The position numbers were made by a program, and so were the translations under genes. A stretch of 64,000 nucleotides of DNA. It comes from Xanthomonas dyei (GTDB taxonomy: Bacteria; Pseudomonadota; Gammaproteobacteria; Xanthomonadales; Xanthomonadaceae). Of the stretch, positions 1 through 8,552 are shown in pieces. The DNA lies in assembly GCF_002939865.1 (NCBI RefSeq), contig NZ_MDEE01000011.1, forward strand, positions 1 through 64,000. The letters are read 5' to 3'. The notes under the pieces were generated by a model, which saw nothing but the letters and a program-made list of their open reading frames with translations, did not search any database and was not told the DNA's origin. Each line of letters opens with the position of its first letter. Position 1 is the stretch's first letter.

Positions 1-63
1 CCGCATCAGGCACTGAAGATGATGACGCCTGACCAAGCCTATGCCGCTACATTAACCACCTGA
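1..63 (+). pseudogene. 3' end of an IS3-type transposase (cut by window edge)
   Basis: The reading frame open from base 1 to the TGA at 61-63 gives the C-terminal tail PHQALKMMTPDQAYAATLTT. The P-H-x-A-L-x-x-x-T-P-x-x-A-Y pattern is the usual C-terminus of the IS3-family DDE transposase (OrfB), just past its catalytic glutamate. The rest lies outside the window, so completeness cannot be judged. It ends 23 bases before a second transposase remnant read on the other strand. Confidence 0.6.
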
Positions 64-86
64 CCTGTGCAGAAACCGATGGGTCA

Positions 87-188
87 TTACAGCTCGCTCA
101 ACTCGCTCGGTGTGCGGAAGATGTGCATGTCCAGCATGCCGCGCCGGTAGCCTCCGTTGAAACTCTCGAACGCAGCATTTGCACCGTC
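87..188 (-). pseudogene. Internal fragment of an IS3-type transposase
   Basis: On the minus strand, from about base 188 down to the TAA at 87-89, the translation reads DGANAAFESFNGGYRRGMLD followed by about fifteen residues and a stop. N-A-x-x-E-S-F-N-G is the hallmark around the third catalytic acidic residue (E) of IS3-family transposases. A complete OrfB would continue for roughly 60 residues after this point, so the fragment is broken at its 3' side. Its 5' side fades into the start region of tspO. The exact upstream limit is uncertain. Confidence 0.5.
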
Positions 189-267
189 TGGACAGCCGTT
201 ATGGCAGCTTAGCGGCTTCTGCGAGTGCGGCATCAGCGCCTCGTTTTTCACTCTGGAATATACCGTG

Positions 268-756
268 ATGATGTCGAAGAAAGGGCAGTGGTTCGGGCTG
301 ATCGGGTGGTTGGTGCTGTGCTACGCCGTGGCCGGGCTTGGGGCGATGGCGTCCATCCAGGCGGCCACCTTCTATGCGGGACTGGCGCGGCCGGCGTGGG
401 CGCCGCCCGGTTGGTTGTTCGGTCCGGTGTGGACGGCTTTGTACGGGATGATGGCCGTGGCGGCGTGGCTGATCTGGAGACGCGGGGGATGGCGTGCGTG
501 CCGGGGAGCGCTTGGTCTATTTGTTCTGCAGTTGGGCTTGAACGGGCTGTGGAGCTGGTTGTTCTTTGCGTGGCATCAGGGGGCGTGGGCATTTGCGGAC
601 ATCATTGCGCTGTGGCTGTCATTGGCCTGCACGATTGCCGCCTTCGGCAAGCGGCAACGGTTGGCCGGGTGGTTGTTGGTGCCGTACCTGTTATGGGTCA
701 GCTTTGCAGCAGCATTGAATTACGCGGTGTGGCAGCTCAACCCTGGTGTGTTGTAA
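268..756 (+). CDS. tspO: TspO/MBR-family tryptophan-rich membrane protein
   Basis: 162 aa integral membrane protein with about five hydrophobic helices. It carries the family signature around residues 35-55 (RPAWAPPGWLFGPVWTALYG) and is rich in Trp throughout, as usual for TspO (about 150-165 aa). Bacterial TspO proteins bind porphyrins and other tetrapyrroles in the membrane. A precise role here is not shown by the sequence. The frame is open further upstream to 157, but that part overlaps transposase remnant DNA, so I start at the ATG pair 268/271. No operon partner is evident. The gene sits alone between IS debris and the thr leader region. Confidence 0.85.
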   Translation: MMSKKGQWFGLIGWLVLCYAVAGLGAMASIQAATFYAGLARPAWAPPGWLFGPVWTALYGMMAVAAWLIWRRGGWRACRGALGLFVLQLGLNGLWSWLFFAWHQGAWAFADIIALWLSLACTIAAFGKRQRLAGWLLVPYLLWVSFAAALNYAVWQLNPGVL

Positions 757-1029
757 GCGGTCTCTCCGAGGCGCTTTGATCCAGTCCCGGGGTGGGGAAT
801 TGAAACGTGCGAACAAAGCTGCAGGCGTCCATTTGTTTGCTGCGACGCCCTTGCCGTCAGTACATGGGCTGCGCAAGCAACGGTCTTGCCACTGTCTAAA
901 AAGTTTCCATAGCAATCAATCGCTTGCCGAAGGATTGCTTAAAGCACTGTCCAGCAAGGTTTTCTGATCACGCGATCATCGCGGCGCAAGCGCGCATTCA
1001 CGCAATGCTTGACAGGCCTCGGCCCGGTG
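757..1029. other. Intergenic region between tspO and the thr leader
   Basis: 273 bases without a convincing gene. Short open frames here have no recognisable motif. A TTGACA hexamer at 1009-1014 is the best candidate -35 element for the thr operon, but no convincing -10 at standard spacing follows it, so the promoter is not placed firmly. Confidence 0.4.
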
Positions 1030-1176
1030 ATGTCTTTTGCGTACATGCCTAACGCCTGCGCCACCGCTTCGCTTCTCTGTCAGCCGCTGCTGCGGCTGGG
1101 TGCGGGCGTGGCCGGCATTACCACCACCATTACTACCGTCACCATTCGCCCGGTGCGGCCCGTCGTCTTCGCGTAA
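1030..1176 (+). CDS. thrL: thr operon leader peptide
   Basis: Small open frame ending at TAA 1174-1176. Start is ATG 1030 (48 aa) or the in-frame ATG 1045 (43 aa). Residues encoded at 1117-1146 read ITTTITTVTI, ten consecutive codons made only of Thr, Ile and one Val. This is the composition expected of a leader that senses charged tRNA-Thr and tRNA-Ile, as in E. coli thrL. It lies directly upstream of a terminator hairpin and thrA. A pairing segment that could form an antiterminator begins right behind the regulatory codons. Homology to E. coli thrL is functional rather than sequence-wide. Confidence 0.85.
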   Translation: MSFAYMPNACATASLLCQPLLRLGAGVAGITTTITTVTIRPVRPVVFA

Positions 1177-1230
1177 CTTCCGAAAACAACGGCCCCGCAC
1201 CCGGATCAGGATGCGGGGGCTTTCTTCCCT
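1152..1230 (+). promoter_or_regulatory. Threonine attenuator (antiterminator/terminator)
   Basis: The terminator stem pairs CCCCGCA (1193-1199) with TGCGGGG (1212-1218), followed by GCTTTCTTCCCT. The competing antiterminator can pair GGTGCGG (1152-1158) with CCGCACC (1195-1201). The two pairings are mutually exclusive because they share 1195-1199. The Thr/Ile codon run ends at 1146, so a ribosome stalled on those codons would leave the antiterminator arm free. That is the classical attenuation geometry. Confidence 0.8.
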
Positions 1231-1269
1231 CATCTGATGCGGACGGGGCCTCCCTAACGAGGTCTGTCG

Positions 1270-3777
1270 ATGTCATCGCCTGTTGTTTCGCTCGAACCCG
1301 CTGTTGTTGCCGCCTCTTCCGCACGCACCGTCGTGCACAAATTCGGCGGCACGTCAGTGGCCGATGCCGAGCGCTATCGGCATGTTGCGCGCCTGTTGCT
1401 GGCGCGCGGGGAGACCGTGCAGATCACCGTGGTGTCGGCGATGAAAGGTGTCACCGATGCCTTGATCGAGCTGGCCGAGCTGGCTTCGCAGGACCGCCCG
1501 GAGTGGCGCGAGCGCTGGCATGACACGCGCGCACGCCATCGCGGTGCGGCGGTGGCCTTGCTCGGCGAACATTCGGGGCCAACGGTGGAATGGCTGGACG
1601 AACGCTTCGAGCATCTGGCGCAGATCCTGGGTGCCTTGGCGGTGATCGGCGAGTTGCCGCGCGAGGTGCTCGACCGCGTGCAGGGCCTGGGCGAGGTGTA
1701 TTCGGCGCAACTGCTGGGTGATCATTTCCGCGCCATCGGCGAAGACTGCGCGGTACTGGATGCGCGCGATGTGCTGGTGGTCAACCGTGGTGAGCTCGGC
1801 GTGGATGTGGACTGGGATGTCAGCGCGCAGCGGCTTGCGACCTGGCGCCAGGCGCATCCGCAGACGCGGGTCGTGGTGACCGGATTTGTGGCGCGCGACC
1901 GCGCCGACCGGATCACCACGCTGGGGCGCAACGGCAGCGATTATTCCGGCGCGATCTTCGCGGCCTTGTTCGATGCCGAGGAGCTGCATATCTGGACCGA
2001 CGTGGATGGCGTGCTGTCGGCCGATCCGCGCGTGGTGCCCGAGGCAGTGCAGCTGGAAACCTTGAGCTACGACGAGGCCTGCGAGCTGGCCTATTTCGGT
2101 GCGAAGGTGGTGCACCCGCAGACCATGTCGCCGGCGATCGAGCGCGGCCTGCCGATCATCATCCGCAACACCTTCCAGCCGGAACATCCGGGCACGCGCA
2201 TCACCGCCAGCAGCGCGGTGAGCGGGCCGATCAAGGGGTTGACGCTCAGTCCCGACCTGGCGGTGCTGAATCTGGAAGGCACTGGCTTGATCGGCGTGCC
2301 GGGCACTGCCGAGCGCGTGTTCGCGGCGCTGCGGACGGCGCAGGTGTCGGTGGTGATGATCTCGCAGGGCTCGTCCGAGCATTCGATCTGCTGCGTGGTC
2401 AAACAGCACGAATCCGAGCGTGCACGCAATGCGTTGTTGCAGGCGTTTGCGCACGAACTCACCGTTGGCCAGGTGCAGCGTGTGCAGTTGACCACCGGCA
2501 TCAGTGTGTTGGCGGCGGTGGGCGATGGCATGGCCGGCCAGCCGGGTGTTGCTGCGCGCTTGTTCGAATCGCTGGGGCGCGCACAGGTCAATATCCTGGC
2601 CATCGCGCAGGGTTCGTCGGAGCGCAATATCTCGGTGGCCATCGATGCGGCGCATGCGACCAAGGCCTTGCGCGCGGCGCATGCCGGCTTCTGGCTGTCG
2701 CCGCAGACGTTCTCGGTGGGCGTGATCGGGCCGGGCAATGTGGGCGCGGCGTTGCTGGATCAGTTGCGCATCGCGCAGCCGCAATTGCTGGGCAAGGCGA
2801 ACCTGGATCTACGTCTGCGTGCAGTGGTCTCGCGTGGCCGCATGTTGCTGGAAGAACGCGGCCTGGTCGGCGATTGGCGCGATGCGTTTGCATCCGCCGC
2901 CACCAAGACCGATCTGGAGCGTTTCACCACGCATCTGCTGTCTGCGCATCTGCCGCATACGGTGATCATCGATTGCAGCGGCAGTGCCGAAGTGGCCGAC
3001 CGCTATGCGGGTTGGTTGGCGGCCGGTATCCACGTGGTGACGCCGAACAAGCAAGCCGGCTCCGGTCCATTGGCGCGCTACGAGGCGATCCGTGCGGCAG
3101 CCGATGCCAGTGGCGCGCGTTTTCGTTACGAGGCCACCGTGGGCGCAGGCCTGCCGGTGATCACCACGCTGCGCGATCTGGTCGATACCGGCGATGCGGT
3201 GACCTCGATCGAAGGCATCTTCTCCGGCACGCTGGCGTGGCTGTTCAACAAATACGACGGCAGTGTGGCGTTCTCCGAACTGGTCACCCAGGCGCGGGGC
3301 ATGGGCTATACCGAGCCGGACCCGCGCGACGATCTGTCGGGCGTGGATGTGGCCCGCAAGCTGGTGATTTTGGCGCGCGAAGCGGGGCGCGCGATCAGCC
3401 TGGAGGACGTCAACGTGGAAAGCCTGGTGCCCGAAACCTTGCGCCAGGCCAGTGTGGATGACTTCATGGCGCATCTGCAGGACGTGGACGCGGGATTTGC
3501 GCAACGGCTAGCCGATGCGCGCGCACGCGGCAATGTGTTGCGCTATGTCGCCCAGCTGCCGCCTGATCGCGCGCCCAGCGTGGGCCTGGTGGAACTGCCG
3601 GCCGATCATGCGTTCGCCAATCTGCGTCTGACCGACAACGTGGTGCAGTTCACCACGCGGCGTTACTGCGAAAACCCGTTGGTGGTGCAGGGCCCGGGCG
3701 CCGGGCCGGAAGTCACCGCGGCCGGTGTCTTTGCAGATCTGCTGCGCGTGGCGGCGGGCGAGGGGGCGCGGTTGTGA
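1270..3777 (+). CDS. thrA: Bifunctional aspartokinase I / homoserine dehydrogenase I
   Basis: 835 aa cytoplasmic enzyme (E. coli ThrA 820 aa). It catalyses the first and third steps of threonine/methionine synthesis: aspartate phosphorylation, and NAD(P)H reduction of aspartate semialdehyde. The aspartokinase domain begins with KFGGTS (residues 24-29) and is followed by two ACT-type regulatory segments around 330-470. The homoserine dehydrogenase domain opens with the nucleotide-binding GPGNVG near residue 486 and has the catalytic-region motif [21 protein letters not shown]. The ATG at 1270 is preceded by GAGG (1259-1262). It is controlled by the upstream attenuator, and its stop overlaps the thrB start. 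Confidence 0.97.
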   Translation: MSSPVVSLEPAVVAASSARTVVHKFGGTSVADAERYRHVARLLLARGETVQITVVSAMKGVTDALIELAELASQDRPEWRERWHDTRARHRGAAVALLGEHSGPTVEWLDERFEHLAQILGALAVIGELPREVLDRVQGLGEVYSAQLLGDHFRAIGEDCAVLDARDVLVVNRGELGVDVDWDVSAQRLATWRQAHPQTRVVVTGFVARDRADRITTLGRNGSDYSGAIFAALFDAEELHIWTDVDGVLSADPRVVPEAVQLETLSYDEACELAYFGAKVVHPQTMSPAIERGLPIIIRNTFQPEHPGTRITASSAVSGPIKGLTLSPDLAVLNLEGTGLIGVPGTAERVFAALRTAQVSVVMISQGSSEHSICCVVKQHESERARNALLQAFAHELTVGQVQRVQLTTGISVLAAVGDGMAGQPGVAARLFESLGRAQVNILAIAQGSSERNISVAIDAAHATKALRAAHAGFWLSPQTFSVGVIGPGNVGAALLDQLRIAQPQLLGKANLDLRLRAVVSRGRMLLEERGLVGDWRDAFASAATKTDLERFTTHLLSAHLPHTVIIDCSGSAEVADRYAGWLAAGIHVVTPNKQAGSGPLARYEAIRAAADASGARFRYEATVGAGLPVITTLRDLVDTGDAVTSIEGIFSGTLAWLFNKYDGSVAFSELVTQARGMGYTEPDPRDDLSGVDVARKLVILAREAGRAISLEDVNVESLVPETLRQASVDDFMAHLQDVDAGFAQRLADARARGNVLRYVAQLPPDRAPSVGLVELPADHAFANLRLTDNVVQFTTRRYCENPLVVQGPGAGPEVTAAGVFADLLRVAAGEGARL

Positions 3778-4769
3778 GTCAGGCGGTGATCGGTCAATCC
3801 GCAGTCGCGTATGCGCAAGCAAGCGGTGCGTCGTTCGGCATGGGCGCTCTGCACCAAGCGCGTGCCTTCGCCCCGGCATCGGTTGCCAACGTCGCCGTGG
3901 GCTTCGACCTGTTGGGGTATCCGGTCGATGGCGTGGGCGATACGGTGACGGTACGTCGCATCGATGCGCCGGTGGTACGCATCGCCGCCATTCGCGGCAC
4001 GACCGTCGCGCTGCCGCTGGATGCCGAGCGCAACACCGCCGGCGCCGCCTTGATGTCGCTGCGTGCTGCATTGGAACTGCCTTACGGCTTTGAAGTGGAG
4101 ATCGACAAGGGCATTGCGCTGAGTTCGGGCATGGGCGGCTCGGCAGCCTCGTGCGTGGCCGCGTTGGTGGCGGCAAATGCGCTGCTGGACACGCCGTTGA
4201 GCACGACGCAGTTGTATCAGCATGCGCTCGATGGCGAAGCCGTCGCCAGCGGTAGCCGGCATGGCGACAATCTGGGGCCGTTGTTCTTAGGGGGCTTGGT
4301 GGTGTGCACGCTGGAGCGGCTGGTGCCGATCGCGGTGCCGGCGGCGTGGCATAGCCTGTTGGTGCACCCCGACGCCGTGCTGGAAACCCGTCGCGCGCGC
4401 GAGGCTCTGGCCGGCGATTATCAATTGCGCGAGTTTGTCGCGCAGAGCACCAATCTTGCGTTGGTGCTGGCGGGTTGCCATGCCGGCGATGCCGGGTTGG
4501 TGCGTGCCGGCTTGCGCGATGTGCTGGTCGAACCACGCCGTGCGCCATTGATCAGCGGCTTTGCCGCCGCCAAGCAGGCTGCGCTGGAGCATGACGCGAT
4601 GGGCGCCAGCATTTCCGGTGCCGGCCCCAGCGTGTTTGCCTGGTTCGAAACGCGCGCCGCCGCGCAAGCCGCGGCGCCAGCGGTGCAGGCTGCCTTCGCC
4701 GCTGCCGGGTTCGATAGCCAGTCCTGGGTGTCGCCGATCGCCAGCCCGGCCGCACGGCTGATCGAATGA
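3774..4769 (+). CDS. thrB: Homoserine kinase
   Basis: 331 aa from the GTG at 3774, which overlaps the thrA stop (GTGA). It is a GHMP-family kinase that phosphorylates homoserine to O-phosphohomoserine. The ATP loop [14 protein letters not shown] lies near residue 112. The N-terminal [16 protein letters not shown] and the late glycine motif [10 protein letters not shown] are typical of ThrB. An in-frame ATG at 3840, giving 309 aa, fits the usual family length better because the first 22 residues have no family equivalent. The four-base overlap, however, argues for coupled translation from 3774. thrC follows only after an antisense gene. Confidence 0.93.
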   Translation: MSQAVIGQSAVAYAQASGASFGMGALHQARAFAPASVANVAVGFDLLGYPVDGVGDTVTVRRIDAPVVRIAAIRGTTVALPLDAERNTAGAALMSLRAALELPYGFEVEIDKGIALSSGMGGSAASCVAALVAANALLDTPLSTTQLYQHALDGEAVASGSRHGDNLGPLFLGGLVVCTLERLVPIAVPAAWHSLLVHPDAVLETRRAREALAGDYQLREFVAQSTNLALVLAGCHAGDAGLVRAGLRDVLVEPRRAPLISGFAAAKQAALEHDAMGASISGAGPSVFAWFETRAAAQAAAPAVQAAFAAAGFDSQSWVSPIASPAARLIE

Positions 4770-4843
4770 GCCGGCATCTGTATATCCCGGCGCGGCAGGA
4801 TGCAGCGTGCGGCGTGTGGACCACGCAACACGCTGCAAGCACC

Positions 4844-5158
4844 TCATTCCACCACGACCTCGCTGATCTGCATCACCGGGCTCAAGTCGGTGTAGTTGGC
4901 GATGTCGCCCAGGATCTCCGTCGCGTGCGGGCCGAAGCTGCCGTTGAAGGCTTCCACCGAGTCGCAAAAGATATGGCACATGCCGATGAAGGCCGGCGTG
5001 CTGCCGGGCTCGCCGCCACTGAGTCCCTTGTCCACCGTGTAACGCAGGCAGGCCGCACCCATGCGCGCGGCCACCAGCGGCATGTGCTGGTCGCGGTAAT
5101 AGGTGTGGTCGAAACGGGCGCCTTCGCGGTAGGGGTACATCACACTGACCTTGATCAT
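4844..5158 (-). CDS. EthD-family small protein
   Basis: 104 aa. The opening MIKVSVMYPYREGARFDHTYYRDQHMPLV is the EthD pattern of a ferredoxin-like alpha/beta barrel: an N-terminal strand, the F-D-x-x-Y-Y motif and D-x-H-M-P. EthD was named in ethyl-tert-butyl-ether degradation, but most relatives in this family are of unknown role. The gene lies antisense between thrB and thrC, with about 75 bases to thrB and 158 bases to thrC, so the thr genes cannot form a simple uninterrupted three-gene array. No signal peptide. The substrate is unknown. Confidence 0.85.
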   Translation of the reverse strand: MIKVSVMYPYREGARFDHTYYRDQHMPLVAARMGAACLRYTVDKGLSGGEPGSTPAFIGMCHIFCDSVEAFNGSFGPHATEILGDIANYTDLSPVMQISEVVVE

Positions 5159-5248
5159 TTGCTGATTCCACGGAAAGGTGCGCGCAGCATAGCGCCGTGC
5201 CGGCGCGCGCAGGCGACCATTCGGCGGAACGCAGCAACCGCGCCAGCC

Positions 5249-5317
5249 ATGCCCATTGCCTCGATCATTTCATTGCCGGGTCACGCCCGGTCCTGTTTTT
5301 GCCTGGAGTCACGCTGA
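5249..5317 (+). other. Possible coupled upstream ORF and hairpin before thrC
   Basis: ATG 5249 opens a 22-codon frame (MPIASIISLPGHARSCFCLE plus two residues) that ends at TGA 5315-5317, overlapping the thrC ATG by one base (TGATG). Three of its first seven codons are Ile. Inside it CCGGG (5276-5280) pairs with CCCGG (5286-5290), followed by TCCTGTTTTT, a terminator-like shape. This could be a leader for thrC, or chance plus a leftover terminator. No independent support. Confidence 0.3.
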
Positions 5318-6621
5318 TGTTCATCTCCACCCGTGGCGGCGCACCCGCCGCAAGTCTGAGTCAGGCGATTGCCGCCGGCCTGGCCCCCGATGACGGACTG
5401 TATGTGCCGCAGACCTTGCCGCCGGCGCGCACGCTGGCCGCTGGTGCCGACCTGGCCGCGACAGCCACCACCTTGCTGCAGCCGTTTTTTGAAGGCGATG
5501 CGTTGGCGCCCGAGTTGCCCGCCATCTGCGCCGAGGCGTTCGATTTCCCGGCGCCGCTGGTGGCGCTGGCCACGCCCGGCGATTACGCGCTGGAGCTGTT
5601 TCACGGCCCCACCGCCGCATTCAAGGATTTCGGTGCGCGCTTCCTGGCTGCCTGCCTGACCCGCTTGCGCCGTGCCGAAGACCGCCCGCTCACCATCCTG
5701 GTGGCCACGTCCGGCGATACCGGCGCTGCGGTGGCGGCGGCATTCCATCGTCAGCCGGGCTTGCGCGTGGTGGTGCTGTACCCGGACGGCCGGGTGTCGC
5801 CGCGTCAGGCGCATCAGCTGGGCTGCTTTGGCGACAACATCCAGGCATTGCGGGTGGCCGGCTCGTTCGACGATTGCCAGGCGATGGTCAAGCAGGCCTT
5901 GAGCGACACAGCACTGCAGACGCAGGTACCGCTGAGCTCGGCCAACAGCATCAGCCTGGGCCGCTTGCTGCCGCAGATGAGCTACTACGCGCATGCCGCC
6001 CTGCAGCACCAGGCGACGGCGGGCAGTGTGCTGAATCTGGTGGTGCCCACCGGCAATCTGGGCAACGGGCTGGCCGCGATCCTGGCGCGCGCGCTCGGGG
6101 TGCCGTTGGGCACGATCGCGCTGGCGTCCAACGCCAACCACGTGTTGCCGGATTACTTTGCCGGCGACGACTACGCCCCGCAGCCCAGCGTGGCGACCCT
6201 GGCCAATGCGATGGACGTGGGTGCACCAAGCAATTTCGAGCGGCTGCGCTGGTTGTACCAAGGTGACGATGCGGCGTTGCGCGAGGCTTTCCGCGCCCTG
6301 TCGGTCGACGATGCGGCCATCAGCCACACCATCCAGCAGCGCTATGCGCGCTACGGCGAAGTGCATTGCCCGCACACCGCCACCGCAGTACATGTGCTGG
6401 AGCAACTGCGTGCCGAAGGTGCGGAGGGCGTCACCGGCGACTGGGCCGTGGCCGCCACCGCGCATCCGGCCAAGTTCGAAGGGGTGGTGGAGCCGTTGAT
6501 CGGCCGCGCAGTCGATGTTCCGCCTGCATTGGCGGCGCTGCTGCAACGTCCCGCACACGCCGAAGCACTGGCGCCGGATTACGCCGTGTTCCGGCAGCGC
6601 CTGCTTGCGGATGCGGCCTGA
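5317..6621 (+). CDS. thrC: Threonine synthase
   Basis: 434 aa PLP enzyme that converts O-phosphohomoserine to threonine (E. coli ThrC 428 aa). The PLP lysine is in HGPTAAFKDFG (K103). The substrate/PLP loops TSGDTGAAV and PTGNLGNG are present. The start ATG 5317 begins with MFISTRGGA, the normal ThrC N-terminus, and is preceded by GGAG (5304-5307). The open frame extends upstream to 5197, but that part has no family similarity. It is separated from thrB by the antisense EthD gene, so it probably needs its own promoter or read-through past it. Confidence 0.96.
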   Translation: MFISTRGGAPAASLSQAIAAGLAPDDGLYVPQTLPPARTLAAGADLAATATTLLQPFFEGDALAPELPAICAEAFDFPAPLVALATPGDYALELFHGPTAAFKDFGARFLAACLTRLRRAEDRPLTILVATSGDTGAAVAAAFHRQPGLRVVVLYPDGRVSPRQAHQLGCFGDNIQALRVAGSFDDCQAMVKQALSDTALQTQVPLSSANSISLGRLLPQMSYYAHAALQHQATAGSVLNLVVPTGNLGNGLAAILARALGVPLGTIALASNANHVLPDYFAGDDYAPQPSVATLANAMDVGAPSNFERLRWLYQGDDAALREAFRALSVDDAAISHTIQQRYARYGEVHCPHTATAVHVLEQLRAEGAEGVTGDWAVAATAHPAKFEGVVEPLIGRAVDVPPALAALLQRPAHAEALAPDYAVFRQRLLADAA

Positions 6622-6724
6622 GCCAAACGCGTTCAGCCAGCCGGGGTTGGAAAGTGTCGCGCATGGGGCTATCTCTATCCGGGTGCGGCCCCGACGTGGC
6701 GCCGCGTTCGATGTGGGTTGCTGC

Positions 6725-7465
6725 ATGTCTTATCGAGTGATTGCCGTTGCCGCCGCGTTGTGCGGCTGGGCAGCGGCGGGTGCGGCCGTGGCGGCCGATG
6801 CCCTGGTTGCGTCTCCGGTGTCGCCCTTGGGCGCGCCGCGTGCGGGGCTGATCGATGCCTTGGCGCGTCAGGCGCCGTCGCTGGATCGCCAGGTTCTGGC
6901 GTTGGCTACCGAAGCGTTGCAATGCGCGCGTCAACGCCAGCAGGTGGGCGATGAGCGTGTGCTCAGCGTCATCGACTACAGCCGGCCGTCGACCGAACGC
7001 CGGCTGTGGGTGTTCGATCTGGCACGGCAGCGGTTGTTGTTCCAGGAATGGGTGGCGCACGGGCGCAATACCGGCGAGAACCTGGCCGCGAAGTTCTCCA
7101 ACGCCGACGGCAGCTTCCAGTCCAGCCTGGGTGCGTTTACCGCGCAGGAGTCCTACACCGGCCACAACGGCTATTCGTTACGGCTCAAAGGCCTGGAGCC
7201 GGGCTTCAACGATCACGCGCGCGACCGCGCCATCGTGATCCACGGTGCGCCCTACGTCAGCGAGGCCATCATCCGCAGCCAGGGGCGGCTGGGCCGCAGC
7301 CTCGGCTGTCCGGCAGTGCGGCCGGCAGTGGCCAAACAGCTGATCGACACCTTGCGCGAGGGCGCCTTCGTCTTCGCCTATTACCCGGACCGTGCCTGGT
7401 TGCGGCAGTCGCAACTCCTCAGCAGCGGCTGCGGTGCATCGGTGGCGAGTGTGGGTGGGCATTGA
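6725..7465 (+). CDS. Exported murein L,D-transpeptidase-like protein
   Basis: 246 aa. The first 24 residues form a signal peptide ending AAVAA. The rest matches the murein L,D-transpeptidase catalytic-domain-like family (PF13645 type). That family has IHGAPYVSE with His173, GRSLGCPAVRP with the candidate nucleophile Cys195, and FVFAYYPD near the end. These enzymes act in the periplasm on peptide stems of peptidoglycan. Activity is inferred from the conserved His and Cys. The start ATG 6725 is chosen because it begins the signal peptide. Upstream codons in the same frame overlap the thrC end and lack signal features. It stands alone. Confidence 0.82.
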   Translation: MSYRVIAVAAALCGWAAAGAAVAADALVASPVSPLGAPRAGLIDALARQAPSLDRQVLALATEALQCARQRQQVGDERVLSVIDYSRPSTERRLWVFDLARQRLLFQEWVAHGRNTGENLAAKFSNADGSFQSSLGAFTAQESYTGHNGYSLRLKGLEPGFNDHARDRAIVIHGAPYVSEAIIRSQGRLGRSLGCPAVRPAVAKQLIDTLREGAFVFAYYPDRAWLRQSQLLSSGCGASVASVGGH

Positions 7466-7680
7466 AGTGCCGTGCCCTGCGTCGTGATTCGACAACGTAG
7501 TTGAGAACACAGCCGGCGTGAGTTGAGTGCATCTGCGCTGTCGCATTGAGTGCCGCCATCCGGCCAGCACACAGCTGTCTTCGTCACCGCCGCGAGCACT
7601 GGCGCCGCGTCTTCGCCAACGCGCGGTGGTGCGGCCATGCAATCAAACCAAGTGTTCAACCGCCATCGACCAGATAGCGC
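7466..7680. other. Intergenic, convergent region
   Basis: 215 bases between the converging L,D-transpeptidase gene and the FNR-type regulator. No gene, repeat or clear terminator was recognised. Confidence 0.4.
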
Positions 7681-8442
7681 TCAGACCGTGTCGCCCGCCA
7701 GGCTGCGCAGGGCGGCGTAGTCCAGGATCTGCACCAGCTGCAGTTGCGGCAGCGCGATCAGCTGCTGCTGCCTGAGTTTGGTGAAGGTGCGGCTTACCGT
7801 TTCCATGGTCAGCCCGAGATGGTCGGCGATGTCGCCGCGGCTCATCGGCAGGGCCACGGTGTCGCCGCTGGCGCCGGGCTGGGTGGAGCGGGCGGCCAGA
7901 CGCAGCAGAAAGTGCGCCAGCCGTTCGCTGGGTTGCAGCCGCGCCAGCAGCAGGCCGGTGTCCTGCGCTGCAGCGAGTTCCATGCCGGCGCGCTGCAGCA
8001 GCTTGCGCTCCAGATGCGGGTAGCGATCGCGCAACTGGCGCATCTGCGCCATCGGCGTACGACACACGCGGCTGTCGACCATAGCTTCGATATCGTGGCG
8101 GTGCTGCGCGGTTTCGGTCAGCCCTACATAGTCGCCTGGCAGCACGAAACCGGTGATCTGGCGGCGGCCATCGGCCAGCGTGCGCACCAGGCGCAAGGCA
8201 CCGGAGGTGACGGTGTAGACGTGCTGGCGCGCATCGCCAGCACGCACCAGCGTACTGCCGGGTGCATAGCTGGACGCAGTGGTGGCCTCATCGAGTGCGT
8301 CCATTTCCTGCGGCGACAATGCCGCGCAGATCGCACGGCCGCGGACCGCGCATAGCGCGCAATCGGAACCAGGCGCGTCGCTGCCGGCTGCCGCGCCGAG
8401 CGCCGGGCAGGTCACGCTGGGGTCTGAAAGCTGCCGATACAT
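7681..8442 (-). CDS. FNR-type Crp-family transcription regulator
   Basis: 253 aa. A cAMP-receptor-like beta-barrel (about 45-150) is followed by a winged helix (about 195-240). Cysteines C28, C31, C39 and C127 match the four ligands of an oxygen-labile 4Fe-4S FNR sensor, with the CxxC-x7-C spacing of FnrL-type proteins rather than the CxxC-x5-C of E. coli FNR. The recognition helix carries E214-x2-S217-R218, the residues that read TTGAT half-sites in FNR. It probably activates or represses genes when oxygen falls. It is divergent from hisS with a 110-base gap. A gene name is withheld because several FNR-like paralogues exist in this genus. Confidence 0.88.
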   Translation of the reverse strand: MYRQLSDPSVTCPALGAAAGSDAPGSDCALCAVRGRAICAALSPQEMDALDEATTASSYAPGSTLVRAGDARQHVYTVTSGALRLVRTLADGRRQITGFVLPGDYVGLTETAQHRHDIEAMVDSRVCRTPMAQMRQLRDRYPHLERKLLQRAGMELAAAQDTGLLLARLQPSERLAHFLLRLAARSTQPGASGDTVALPMSRGDIADHLGLTMETVSRTFTKLRQQQLIALPQLQLVQILDYAALRSLAGDTV

Positions 8443-8508
8443 GGGTCACGCACTGCCTGGGACGCAGCTCGATGATACGCCATGCGCTCAGCGCGGCCGC
8501 CCAGCCGG

Positions 8509-8545
8509 TAGAATTGCCGGCTCGCCCCAGTCGTTCTGCAGGAGT
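8509..8545 (+). promoter_or_regulatory. Candidate hisS -10 and ribosome binding site
   Basis: TAGAAT at 8509-8514 is a good -10 match about 38 bases upstream of the hisS GTG. GCAGGAGT at 8538-8545 is the Shine-Dalgarno sequence that fixes the GTG start at 8553. No strong -35 was found. Confidence 0.5.
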
Positions 8546-8552
8546 TTCGCTC

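Noticed and set aside
757-1029. Small ORFs between tspO and the thr leader
   Set aside because: No family motif, no Shine-Dalgarno and no signal peptide.
1354-2784. A 476-aa open frame on the minus strand inside thrA
   Set aside because: It is a GC-rich shadow of thrA, has no domain, and thrA is certain on the other strand.
4766-5317. Plus-strand open frame overlapping the EthD gene
   Set aside because: No motif, and the minus-strand EthD match is specific.
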